Shown piece by piece: positions 47,337 to 56,665 of a stretch of DNA of 64,000 nt. How positions within the stretch are numbered: position 1 is the stretch's first letter; each line of letters starts with the position of its first letter. The translations under genes were made by a program, and so were the position numbers. The notes under the pieces were generated by a model that had not been told where the DNA came from, ran no database searches, and was given only the letters and a program-made list of their open reading frames with translations. This stretch comes from an uncultured Acidimicrobiales bacterium (lineage in GTDB: Bacteria > Actinomycetota > Acidimicrobiia > Acidimicrobiales > SZUA-35): contig CALHFG010000093.1 of assembly GCA_938029215.1 (NCBI GenBank), positions 1 to 64,000 on the forward strand, written 5' to 3'.

Positions 47337-48416
47337 GTGCTCACGACCGGTGTCCTTTCTTCCGACCAGCTGGCTTACATGGGCTGGGAATTGAAACCCG
47401 AGGGACTCTGTCGGGCCGACCGTTGCGTGCCACTGCCAGCAGATATTGATCGCTCCGCCCTGCCGGCGGCCGTCGTCGCCGACCGCTTGGGGATGCCCAT
47501 CCTGACCGACCCGAACTCGGGCGTATCGGCGATCGGTCCCGAGGCTGGACAGCCTCCGCTGGCGTCTAACGTTCTACCCCCTCTCACGCTCGCAGACTTT
47601 GAGGGAAACCCGTTCGACCTCACCCAGATGCACGGACGTAAGTCGCTTCTCATGGCGTGGGCGTCGTGGTGAGGCTGCCGTGACAGCCTGCCCGGGTGGC
47701 AGGCACTGAATGAAGAAACCGCCCCGCTTGGCTTGGACATCGTTCCGATCTCGCTCGACATCGACCCCGAGCTGGCGCGTTATTACACCGGCAAGGCGAC
47801 TGCGCTGACCCACCTGATCGATACCGATCACATCACCACCGAGGCGCTCGGCTTCACCAACGTTCCCATGGCGCTCTGGGTCGACGAGCACGGCATCATC
47901 GTGCGCGGCCCCGAAAGCGCATCGGTGGAGCGGTCATCGCTTAAAGATATGGAGATCGACGAGTCATGGCCCGAGCGCCTCAAGAGTCAGCTCTCGGTAG
48001 CGAAGTCGATTCCCTCGAACCCGGACGCGTACCGGGCCGCCGTACTGGACTGGGCCCGAAACGGATCAGCTTCGAAATTTGTGTTGAGCGAAGCCGAGAT
48101 CGTTGGCCGGTTGTCACCTCGGCACCGCGATGAGGCCGAAGCGGTAGCTGCATTCGAGCTTGGCCAGTACCTCTATCACCAGGCGGGCGGTGGAGCCCCA
48201 GGGGTGAGTGCCGCCCGGAGCTGGTGGCAAAGAGCTCACGACCTCGATCCCGACAACTGGACCTACAAGCGGCAAGCCTGGGTTTTGGTAACCACCGCAG
48301 AGGGGCAGCCGCCTGACCTCATGCAGGGACCCAACGATGTGTTTAGCGGCAACTGGCTCGACGATGTGATCGCAAACGGTGGGGGAGAAGCGTATTCGAC
48401 CCCTTCCGGGATCTAG
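47337..48416 (+). CDS. ResA/redoxin-like thioredoxin-fold protein; candidate selenoprotein with in-frame TGA (47670-47672) read as Sec in WASW-U-GCR
   Basis: ORF-track entries 47337..47672 and 47733..48416 are in the same frame; no other stop lies between them; the joined translation ...SLLMAWASW[U]GCRDSLPGWQALNEETAPLGLDIVPISLDIDPEL... is continuous redoxin-like sequence. Confidence 0.82.
47682..47708 (+). promoter_or_regulatory. Candidate bacterial SECIS hairpin downstream of the in-frame TGA
   Basis: GCCTGCC-CGGGT-GGCAGGC (7-bp perfect stem, 5-nt loop); loop G residues are 22-24 nt after the TGA. Confidence 0.65.
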
Positions 48417-48435
48417 TGCCGGTGGAGATGGACTG

Positions 48436-49095
48436 ATGGGCTTCCTCACCGCCGCTGACGGTCACCGCTTTGATGCCTACGAAGTGCACCCTCCCAGTGC
48501 GACCGCTTCGGTCGTGATCGTGCAGGAGATCTTCGGTGTCAACCCGCATATTCGATCGGTCGTCGACCGATATGCAGCCATGGGGTACCGAACGATTGCG
48601 CCGGCCCTGTTTGACCGCGTGCAGCCAAACACCGAGTTGGAGTACACCAGCGACGGGATTTCCCGGGGTCGTGAAATCCGGGCCGCCATCCAGTGGGACG
48701 ATTCAATGCTCGACGTCGCCGCTGCGGTCGACCGCGTGGCCGAGACAGGTCCCGTCGGGATTGTTGGTTTTTGCTACGGCGGATCGATCGCCTGGCTTGC
48801 GGCGCACAGTCTGGCGGTGTCAGCCGCAGTCGGATACTACGGGGGCCAGATCAACCTGTTCCGTGGAAAGGAACCTCGAGTGCCCGTCCAGCTCCACTTC
48901 GGGGCCAACGATCGCGGGATTCCGCTGGAATCGGTGGCGGAGGTCGCGGCGATGCATCCCGACATCGAGATCCATGTGTACGACGACGCCGATCACGGGT
49001 TCAACTGCGACGCCCGCGCGTCCTACCACCAGCCTTCTGCCGACCTTGCGAGCGGACGTACCCTTCGGTTCCTTAAGGAAGCCGGTGTGGCATAG
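48436..49095 (+). CDS. Dienelactone hydrolase family protein
   Basis: VVIVQEIFGVNPHIRSVVDRYAAMGY, GIVGFCYGGSIAW (GFCYGG nucleophile motif), DDADHGF. Confidence 0.93.
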   Translation: MGFLTAADGHRFDAYEVHPPSATASVVIVQEIFGVNPHIRSVVDRYAAMGYRTIAPALFDRVQPNTELEYTSDGISRGREIRAAIQWDDSMLDVAAAVDRVAETGPVGIVGFCYGGSIAWLAAHSLAVSAAVGYYGGQINLFRGKEPRVPVQLHFGANDRGIPLESVAEVAAMHPDIEIHVYDDADHGFNCDARASYHQPSADLASGRTLRFLKEAGVA

Positions 49096-50167
49096 CGCCC
49101 GTGTCACTGCGTACCCCAAAGGTCAACGTGAACCGAGTTCCGTGATCGTGACCCGGGATCGGGGACACCACGTCTATTCTCCCGTGCGCCTCGGCGACCT
49201 GTTTGACGATTGCGAGTCCGATGCCGGAACCTTCGCCGTCACCGCGGAAATATCGTTCGAAGATGCGGTCCAGCTGACCTTCCCCGATGCCCGGTCCGTA
49301 GTCGGTCACCGAGATGGAAGCCGGTGGGCCGGAGTCAATATCGACGTCGATAGCGCCGTCTGGTGGTGAGAATCGGCTGGCGTTGTCGACCAGGTTGCTC
49401 AGCGCCCTCTCCATGCTCGCGCCATGGATTCCCAGCAGCAGGCGATCCGGTCCGTTCACTCGGACTGGTGTGCCGTTGGACAACATGCGGTGACGTGTGA
49501 CGACACGGTCGACGATCGCAACCAGATCGTTGTCGGTTTGGCGGACCGTGTTCTGGCGGTCGTGGGCGGCGGACAGAAGTTCCTCGACCGTTAGGTTCAG
49601 CCGGGAAATCAGCGCTTCGCCCCGCAGGGTGCTCTCACGGTATTCCTCTAGCGACGGACTCGGATTGCTCAGAATGACCTCGTTGTTGATGGCCAGAGCG
49701 GCCAGCGGCGTGCGCAGTTCGTGACTGGTGTCCTCCACGAGCCGACGCTGAACCTCTGCAGACTCCGCCAGCCGTTGGAGCATTCGGTCGAACCCGTCGG
49801 CGAGAGCCTGGACTTCTCGGGACTCTCCGGTCAGCTCGATTCGTCGGCCCAGCGAGGACTCCTCGATTGCGTTCGTTGCTTCGGTTAGCTGAATCAGCGG
49901 ACGAACGGCTCGGCGCGACCACCACCAGATGCCAGCCACCGCCGCCGCAGCGAGCACGAGCGCAGCCAGGGGAACAACTGCCGGCACCGTGCTCTCGCTG
50001 GTGGTACCCAGCGTTGCGCTGTGGCCAGCCGTGGGTTGTTCGAAGACCTCATCGCTGTTGCTGGCGGCGAAGACCACTCCAAGCAACAACACGAGTGGCA
50101 GCAAGGCCGAGCCGAGTCCCATAAGCAAGAGTTGCTGTCTGAGAGATTGCGTCCGGAAACTTCTCAT
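49073..50167 (-). CDS. Sensor histidine kinase
   Basis: HAMP-like region, DTSHELRTPLAALAINNEVI H-box, FERYFRGDGEGSGIGLAIVKQVAEAHGG-type ATPase boxes. Confidence 0.93.
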   Translation of the reverse strand: MRSFRTQSLRQQLLLMGLGSALLPLVLLLGVVFAASNSDEVFEQPTAGHSATLGTTSESTVPAVVPLAALVLAAAAVAGIWWWSRRAVRPLIQLTEATNAIEESSLGRRIELTGESREVQALADGFDRMLQRLAESAEVQRRLVEDTSHELRTPLAALAINNEVILSNPSPSLEEYRESTLRGEALISRLNLTVEELLSAAHDRQNTVRQTDNDLVAIVDRVVTRHRMLSNGTPVRVNGPDRLLLGIHGASMERALSNLVDNASRFSPPDGAIDVDIDSGPPASISVTDYGPGIGEGQLDRIFERYFRGDGEGSGIGLAIVKQVAEAHGRIDVVSPIPGHDHGTRFTLTFGVRSDTGAMPHRLP

Positions 50168-50859
50168 GTCTCCTCCAACGCATCGGGGGCAAGGCGATAG
50201 CCAACTCCCTTTATTGTCTCGATCATTGCGGGAGCTCCTAGCTTTCTTCGCAGTCGGCTCAGGATGACACGGACGCTGCCGGTGAACGCGTCGGCGTTGG
50301 CGTCCCAGCAGTGCTCCAACAGATCTTCGGCCGAGACGACCTGACCGGGCCGGGTGCAGAAATGGAGCAGCACGGCGAATTCTCGCCCGGTCAGATTTAC
50401 TTCTTGGCCGGCCCGTTGAACGTGGTGGGAAACGGGATCGACGGCTAGGTCGCCGACTGTCATTGTGCCCGCCACTGGTTCGCCACGACGAGCGAGGGCT
50501 CGCAGCCTCGCCGCCAGTTCAGCGATCTTGAATGGCTTGATGAGGTAGTCGTCCGCGCCAGCGTCCAGTCCCGCAACTCGATGCTGAACAGCATCTCGTG
50601 CGGTGAGGATAAGGATCCGTTCGGGCCGTTGAAGATCTAGTTCCGGGCTGTTGGGCGACCGGAGTCGCCGACAAAGCTCCAGGCCATCACCATCAGGAAG
50701 TCCAAGATCCAAACAAACAACGTCGTAGCGGGTGGTGAGCAGATGGTCCTCGGCGGCAGCAACCGTCGCCGCGTGATCGACGGCAAGGTGCTCCTGTCTC
50801 AGCCCGATAAGCACCACCTTGGCCAAGTCGGCGTCGTCTTCGACCAACAAAACTCGCAT
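50164..50859 (-). CDS. OmpR/PhoB-family response regulator
   Basis: MRVLLVEDDADLAKVVLIGL, VVCLDLGLPDGDGLELC, winged helix LTGREFAVLLHFCTRPGQVVSAEDLLEHCWD; ATG at 50859. Confidence 0.94.
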   Translation of the reverse strand: MRVLLVEDDADLAKVVLIGLRQEHLAVDHAATVAAAEDHLLTTRYDVVCLDLGLPDGDGLELCRRLRSPNSPELDLQRPERILILTARDAVQHRVAGLDAGADDYLIKPFKIAELAARLRALARRGEPVAGTMTVGDLAVDPVSHHVQRAGQEVNLTGREFAVLLHFCTRPGQVVSAEDLLEHCWDANADAFTGSVRVILSRLRRKLGAPAMIETIKGVGYRLAPDALEET

Positions 50860-50873
50860 CGGTATCGAGTTTG

Positions 50874-53324
50874 TCAGAGCATCGCCGGCCCGGACAGGTC
50901 CGAGGCGGACCTGCTCACCGTCCAGCCCACGACGCCAGCGAGCGCCGGGAACAGTACGACCATGCTCACCAGCGTTGACCATGGCACCACAAAGTTGATG
51001 CTGAACTCTTCAGCCGAGAGCAGAGCGATAAGCGGCAGGTAACCGATCGCGACGCCAGCCAACGCTCCACAGCCGGCAAGAATCGCTGCGATCGAAGCCG
51101 CGAGTGAACGGGTGTTTCGAGGGCTGGCACCGATCGCTACAAGCGTCTTCAGGTCACCGGACAGCTCGGCCACAAAGAGCCCCACGGCCGCAAAGGCGAT
51201 GCCAACGCCAATGGTCAATCCGGCCGCGAGGGCTATCTGTCGCAGACCTGAGGAAGGTTGGGGCTCCTGACTGAACTCCAACAAAAGCTCCGGACCCACC
51301 GCAGTGCGGAGCGCAGCCCTTTCTTCAGCCGAAAGCGGGGAGCTCCCCGATACATGCCACCCCAATCCGACCCGTTCGAAGCCGAGATTCCCAACAAGGT
51401 CGGGGGCGATAAGAAGGTCTGGAATGCGCGAGATCTGTGGCCATGCCGGATCCACCGCTATAGGAGCTCCGTCCCCCAGAATGCCGTTGCTCACCATCAC
51501 GAACTCGTCTGACCTTGCGATCGCCGGAGCCGAGCCGAGAAGGTCAGCTTCGATTCCCAGCGCAGTGAGCAATTCAGGACTGCCAATCCAAGAATCCCCG
51601 ACCACATAGCTGATCTCATTCCCGTTGCTATCGAACGTGCCAAAGCCATAGGTGTCACAGACCAAGCACTGGTCGCTCGCCGGACGACCAGACAACACCG
51701 GTTCGACCCCGAGGGTTGGGCCGAGTGCATCGAAATCCCACTGCTCGACGAGCGGATTCGGGGCGACCGCGGCCTCGATCCGGACGAGGGCGAGAGTTGG
51801 ATCCACCTCGAGAACTCGGTGGCGGGCATCGTCCAGTGCCGCTTGGTCGAGTCCGGAAGGGATACGTGATCCACCGTCATCCGCGCCGGGCAGCCACGCG
51901 ATGAAGGTCGACTCTGCAACGTTTGGTCCTTTCGCAGACGCCCGTTCGTCGAGCGCGGTCGTCACCACAGCGATGCCGACCGGTAGTGACAGCGCCAATG
52001 CCAGGGCTGCCACGATTGCGGCCGATCGCCGATTGCTGCGCTCGATCGCTCGGCCCGCCATTCGTGGCACCAGCTGGAACCGTTTGGTCCATCTTCCCGC
52101 CGTGCGAACGATGATCGGAGACGTCAACAAGACTCCGATCGGGGCCAACAACACCCCGAGCAGTGCCAGCAGGGGATTGAGTCGCGCAAACCCGAAGGCC
52201 AGGGCTAGCCCACCGAGGACCGCACCGACGAGACCAACGAACGCGAGGCGTCCAACCGCGGCCGGTTTGGGGCGTTGCGATGTGAGCAGCGCGGCGACGG
52301 GGACTTCCGACAGTGGACGCGCCGGCCATCGCGACGCCAGGCTTGCCACAACAACTGCCAGAACAGCGTTGAACACGACGATCACCCATGGAAGGTCAAA
52401 TTGCACTCTGTGGCCAACCGAGGCTTCCAATCGAGGCAGCAGCACTGCAACGGCGGCCGCCGCAGTCCCAAGTCCGCACACGACCCCAACGATGCCGACA
52501 ATCGCACCAGACAATGTGGCCGCCGATTTCAGCATCTTCGGCGTTGCCCCGGCTGCAGCTAGCAGTCCGTACTGGCGCGATCGACGCTGGGCGATCACCT
52601 GAAATCCTGCGCCCACCAACAACGCCACTTCAACCATGCCAAGTATCGAGATCACCCCAGCTCCTAGCGTCACGGCCGTGCGAACCGACGGTCCATCGGC
52701 CGAGCTAATGCTGACCGCTCCTTCGCTTGGAAGCGGCAGCTGTCGAGGGTCTCCGTCCACGAGAAACTCGAGGCTTCGTTCCGACTCTCGAAGTCCAAAG
52801 CTGTCTAGCGACGTAAGAAACACGAACTCCTGATCGAGGCGGGTTGGATTCTCTACAACACCAACGACGGTTAGCCGCCTGCCGTCGATCGTAAGCCCGT
52901 CTCCGACAGCCGGACCGTCGACTAGGGCTCGGTCCGATAGCGCCACCTCGGTCTCGTCGGTTGGCCATCTGCCGTTGGTGATTTCGGCTAGAGGCGAGGT
53001 GACTTCGTTGAACGGATCCATCACGATGGCTGTGACACGTTGGGCCGAACCATCGACGGCCAGCGTCGCCGATTCCCGTCGACCCCATGCGAACCTGCCT
53101 TTTGTCAGTGCGGCCTCGGTGTCAGCCGGAGAATCCGTCATGACGGCGAATTGGCCGTTTCCGAATTGGCTTTGCGGCGGCTCGGCCAGGTTAAACGCGG
53201 TGACAGAACCGCCGACGGACAGAGCGACGCCGGATGCGACGAGCAGAACGATTACCAGGTACTGCCTCCACTCCCGGCGTAGTGTGCGTTGGTTCATCTT
53301 CCAAAGCAGGGATCGTGCGCTCAT
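50874..53324 (-). CDS. FtsX/MacB-like ABC transporter permease (two FtsX-type halves)
   Basis: 816 aa, multiple TM helices, adjacent to LolD/MacB-like ATPase with 4-nt overlap. Confidence 0.88.
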   Translation of the reverse strand: MSARSLLWKMNQRTLRREWRQYLVIVLLVASGVALSVGGSVTAFNLAEPPQSQFGNGQFAVMTDSPADTEAALTKGRFAWGRRESATLAVDGSAQRVTAIVMDPFNEVTSPLAEITNGRWPTDETEVALSDRALVDGPAVGDGLTIDGRRLTVVGVVENPTRLDQEFVFLTSLDSFGLRESERSLEFLVDGDPRQLPLPSEGAVSISSADGPSVRTAVTLGAGVISILGMVEVALLVGAGFQVIAQRRSRQYGLLAAAGATPKMLKSAATLSGAIVGIVGVVCGLGTAAAAVAVLLPRLEASVGHRVQFDLPWVIVVFNAVLAVVVASLASRWPARPLSEVPVAALLTSQRPKPAAVGRLAFVGLVGAVLGGLALAFGFARLNPLLALLGVLLAPIGVLLTSPIIVRTAGRWTKRFQLVPRMAGRAIERSNRRSAAIVAALALALSLPVGIAVVTTALDERASAKGPNVAESTFIAWLPGADDGGSRIPSGLDQAALDDARHRVLEVDPTLALVRIEAAVAPNPLVEQWDFDALGPTLGVEPVLSGRPASDQCLVCDTYGFGTFDSNGNEISYVVGDSWIGSPELLTALGIEADLLGSAPAIARSDEFVMVSNGILGDGAPIAVDPAWPQISRIPDLLIAPDLVGNLGFERVGLGWHVSGSSPLSAEERAALRTAVGPELLLEFSQEPQPSSGLRQIALAAGLTIGVGIAFAAVGLFVAELSGDLKTLVAIGASPRNTRSLAASIAAILAGCGALAGVAIGYLPLIALLSAEEFSINFVVPWSTLVSMVVLFPALAGVVGWTVSRSASDLSGPAML

Positions 53325-54004
53325 GATCCACTCACTTCAACCGCGCCGTCGCGTAACCGAACCGTCCGGTCGGCGAGGCTCGCCACGGCCTCGTTGTGTG
53401 TCACGACCACGACGCAGCGGCTGGGCGAGCATGCGTCTCTGATTAGGCGCATGATGTTCTCACCCGTGGTCGAGTCGAGCGCTCCGGTCGGTTCATCGGC
53501 GAGAAGGAGTCGCCTGTCGCCAACGAGTGCTCGAGCGATTGCCACACGCTGTTGTTCACCACCCGATAGGTCGTCCGGGAACGCTCGGAGTCGATCGGCC
53601 AGGCCAACCTCGACTAAGCGTTCTTTCGCCTCGGAGCGAGCGCGTTTGGCAGGCACACCATCCAGCTCCAGCGGAGCGGATACGTTCTCGAGGGCGTTGA
53701 GCCCACTCAGCAGGTTCAGGCCCTGGAAGACAAATCCGATGTGTTTGCGGCGAATCTCGGCTACTCCGGTGGGAGACAACCCAGCCATGTCAATGCCGTT
53801 GACCTCAACCGTTCCGCTGGTTGGAGAATCGAGACCGCCTGCGATGGTTAGCAACGTCGACTTTCCCGAGCCGCTGGGCCCCATGATGGCGACCATTTCG
53901 CCTGCCGTAACGCTGAAGTTTGCGCCCTTCAGCGCCGTGGTGCTGTTCGGCGACGTGCCGAAGGTTCTGGAGACTGCGTTCATTCTCAGCGGTAAAGGTT
54001 GCAT
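53321..54004 (-). CDS. ABC transporter ATP-binding protein (MacB/LolD-like)
   Basis: GPSGSGKSTLLTIAGGLD, LSGGEQQRVAIARAL, LLLADEPTGALDSTTG. Confidence 0.95.
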   Translation of the reverse strand: MQPLPLRMNAVSRTFGTSPNSTTALKGANFSVTAGEMVAIMGPSGSGKSTLLTIAGGLDSPTSGTVEVNGIDMAGLSPTGVAEIRRKHIGFVFQGLNLLSGLNALENVSAPLELDGVPAKRARSEAKERLVEVGLADRLRAFPDDLSGGEQQRVAIARALVGDRRLLLADEPTGALDSTTGENIMRLIRDACSPSRCVVVVTHNEAVASLADRTVRLRDGAVEVSGS

Positions 54005-54057
54005 ACCTCCACGCTGAACAAGCGGTTGTTAACCGAACGTGAACGACGGTTGGTTCG

Positions 54058-54819
54058 TCATGGTTCCGGTTGGGCGATTGCCGCCGGACTGAACCCGTAC
54101 GGCAGTTCGAGGCGGTGAGCAGCTAGCAGTTGGCTATCGGCGAGGACCTCCGGGGTTGGTCCGTCGGCGACGACACGGCCGTTGCTGATAATGACCGACC
54201 GCGGGCAGAGCTCCAATGCCAGGGGGAGGTCATGAGTGATCACAAGCTGGGTTAGATCGAGCGACTTCAAGAGATTGGCGAGCTCCCTTCGGCCGAACGG
54301 GTCCAGGCCGCTGGTTGGCTCGTCGAGCACCAGAACGTCGGGATGCATGGCCAGCACCGTGGCGATCGCGACTCGCCGTTTCTCGCCACCGCTGAGATGA
54401 TGAGGGGTCCGGTCCACGAAGTCGATGGCGTCGACTGCGTCTAGAGCCTCACGAACTCTTTCGGCCTGCTGTTCCTTGGTGAGGCCGAGATTCGCTGGGC
54501 CGAACGCCACGTCCTCGCGAACCGTTGGCATGAACAACTGGTCGTCAGCGTTCTGAAACACCATCCCGACGCGTCGTCGAATCTCACTGAGATTGTCCTC
54601 GTTGATCGGGATCCCATTGACTTTGATCGAACCGGCCTGCAGCTCAAGCACCCCGTTGAGGTGAAGCGCCAGGGTGGTTTTGCCAGCACCGTTGGGGCCT
54701 AGGAGCGCCACTTTCTCTCCCGGCTTCACCGTCATCGACAGTTGGTCGAGAACGGCGTGGCCGTTGGGGTAGGAAAAGGTGAGGTCTTCGACAGCGACAG
54801 ATTCGGGGGTGGAGTGCAT
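54058..54819 (-). CDS. cbiO: ECF transporter ATPase, CbiO-like
   Basis: LLGPNGAGKTTLALHLNGVL, LSGGEKRRVAIATVLAM, VLVLDEPTSGLDPFGRREL; operon with CbiQ- and CbiM-like genes. Confidence 0.92.
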   Translation of the reverse strand: MHSTPESVAVEDLTFSYPNGHAVLDQLSMTVKPGEKVALLGPNGAGKTTLALHLNGVLELQAGSIKVNGIPINEDNLSEIRRRVGMVFQNADDQLFMPTVREDVAFGPANLGLTKEQQAERVREALDAVDAIDFVDRTPHHLSGGEKRRVAIATVLAMHPDVLVLDEPTSGLDPFGRRELANLLKSLDLTQLVITHDLPLALELCPRSVIISNGRVVADGPTPEVLADSQLLAAHRLELPYGFSPAAIAQPEP

Positions 54820-54826
54820 AGGCGTC

Positions 54827-55585
54827 CTAGGTGAGCAGGGCGAGGGTCGCCAGTGAGAGGGAGATGGCGCCAGCGGCAGCGCTCAGCAACCAATCCGACA
54901 AAGTTGCGGCCCGGTGGTCCATTTGGGGCATTGTGCCGGTGAACCCACGGGCGAGCATTGCGCCGTGCACCCGTTCACCGCGTTCATAGGAGCGCACGAA
55001 CATCGCTCCCGCGGAGGTGGCGATTGGTTTGGCTTGCCAAAGCCAGCGTGGGTCGTGGCCGCGGGCGGTCATCGCGACCCGAACCCGAGCCATCTCCTCG
55101 ACTATGAGGTCGAGGTATCGAAACATGAACGCCACGATCGACACAATGACCGTTGGCACTCGGAGACGGCCGAGGCCGCGGACGACGTCCGGGATCGGGG
55201 TGGAGCCAGCCAACACCAAGCTGGCGCCGGTTCCCAAGGTTGCCTTGGCGATTACGTTCCAGCTGGCCCACAACCCCTCGATGGACAGCCCTATGCCGAG
55301 GACCTGGGTTTGGTCGCCACCCGCAATCAGCGGGATGAACAGTGCGAATCCAACGAATGGGAGCACGGCCGCAAAACGGACAACAGCCTGACGTACGCGG
55401 TAGCCGGTGATTCGCATGGCTAGGGCGACGACAACCGCGTTGAGAGCGAACGCCCACACCGCAGTGCGAGGCGTGATCGACACGCCGACTGCGAAGAGGA
55501 ACGCTCCGACGATCTTGGCTTCCGGCGCCAGCCGGTGAATCGGCGAGGTTCCGGGGAGCAGGAGATGTTGGTGTGCACCTGCCAT
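54827..55585 (-). CDS. cbiQ: ECF transporter T component, CbiQ-like
   Basis: SPIHRLAPEAKIVGAFLFAVGVSITPR and MARVRVAMTARGHDPR Ala-Arg-Gly motif. Confidence 0.9.
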   Translation of the reverse strand: MAGAHQHLLLPGTSPIHRLAPEAKIVGAFLFAVGVSITPRTAVWAFALNAVVVALAMRITGYRVRQAVVRFAAVLPFVGFALFIPLIAGGDQTQVLGIGLSIEGLWASWNVIAKATLGTGASLVLAGSTPIPDVVRGLGRLRVPTVIVSIVAFMFRYLDLIVEEMARVRVAMTARGHDPRWLWQAKPIATSAGAMFVRSYERGERVHGAMLARGFTGTMPQMDHRAATLSDWLLSAAAGAISLSLATLALLT

Positions 55586-55588
55586 GGT

Positions 55589-56596
55589 TTATGCCGGAGC
55601 CGGCTTGCGACGGCGACGTTCGCCAACGGCGAAGAACAGGCCGTAGCCGACGGTCATTGCGATTGCAGTCCCAGAGAAGCCCGCTATTGCCAGGCTTGCG
55701 GATTCGTTCGCTACGCCGCTAACGGCGTAGTCGGCGAAGACCCCGCTGTCCAGCAGGTGTTCCTCTGCCTGGTCGGCAAACCCGGTCTCTTCGGCAACGG
55801 TCTCGAGCCCGTCGGGCGAGTCCACCGCGAATTGACTGACGACGGTTGCCATGACGATCGACGCCAGGATCCCGCCGATGACAAAGGTGCGCATTGGGAC
55901 CGGGGAGCGGTCTGCGACGATTTCGCGGTCGAGGTCGGCGATTCCATGAACAAGGTCTGGGCGAGAGGCGACAACCGCGCCTATTGCAAGTGCGGTGATG
56001 CAGCCTTCGCCGATCCCGATCAACAGGTGCACGCCGACCATGGCAGTGAAGACGTTGTCGAAGTCGATCGGTGCCGTGGCCCCAAACAACCATTCGACGC
56101 TAAACGCCATTGCAGACAGAACGACCGAGGCTGCTGCGGCCAAGCCGGCCGCACCGATGATCCCCCCGGCGTTGTTGGGCATGAGTTTTCGGGCAAGCAG
56201 AAACACCGCGTAGCCACCGAACGCGGTAACGATCGCCATGTTGAGAATGTTGTAACCCAGTGCGCTCAGGCCACCGTCGGCGAACAGCAGCGACTGCACC
56301 ACCACAACGATCGTGACCACCAGCGCGCCGGTTGCGGGGCCGAGCAGGATAGCCGCCAACGCTCCTCCGAGAAGGTGGCCGGTGGTGCCAGCCGCAACAG
56401 GAAAGTTGAACATCTGTGCCGCAAAAATGAACGCCGCGGCAATTCCTGCCAGCGGGATTTGCTTGTCTTTGAGCTCGCGGCCGCTCTGGCGCAATGCAAA
56501 CCCCACGACGGCAAAGGAGATTGCCGCGGTGGCGATAGCAACAGGGGTAGACAAGAAGCCGTCGGGGGCGTGAAGGGCAAAGAACAAGCGGAGCAC
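55589..56596 (-). CDS. cbiM: CbiM-like cobalt/nickel ECF S component with C-terminal PDGLE/CbiN-like segment
   Basis: HAPDGFLSTPVAIA, GALAAILLGPATGALVVTIVVVVQSLLFADGGLSALGYNILNMAIV; SPDGLETVAEETGF in the C-terminal half. Confidence 0.9.
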   Translation of the reverse strand: MLRLFFALHAPDGFLSTPVAIATAAISFAVVGFALRQSGRELKDKQIPLAGIAAAFIFAAQMFNFPVAAGTTGHLLGGALAAILLGPATGALVVTIVVVVQSLLFADGGLSALGYNILNMAIVTAFGGYAVFLLARKLMPNNAGGIIGAAGLAAAASVVLSAMAFSVEWLFGATAPIDFDNVFTAMVGVHLLIGIGEGCITALAIGAVVASRPDLVHGIADLDREIVADRSPVPMRTFVIGGILASIVMATVVSQFAVDSPDGLETVAEETGFADQAEEHLLDSGVFADYAVSGVANESASLAIAGFSGTAIAMTVGYGLFFAVGERRRRKPAPA

Positions 56597-56665
56597 CTCT
56601 GGTGTGGACGAGCCCTCAACCTAGAGCCGCCGAATCGCTTTCTGCAAATGATTCGCAAAAAGCCC

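Noticed and set aside
47640-47733. Frameshift/pseudogene interpretation of the split redoxin gene
   Set aside because: Both halves are in the same frame with a single TGA at the catalytic position and a SECIS-like hairpin; a selenocysteine codon explains this better, though a point mutation or sequencing error remains formally possible.
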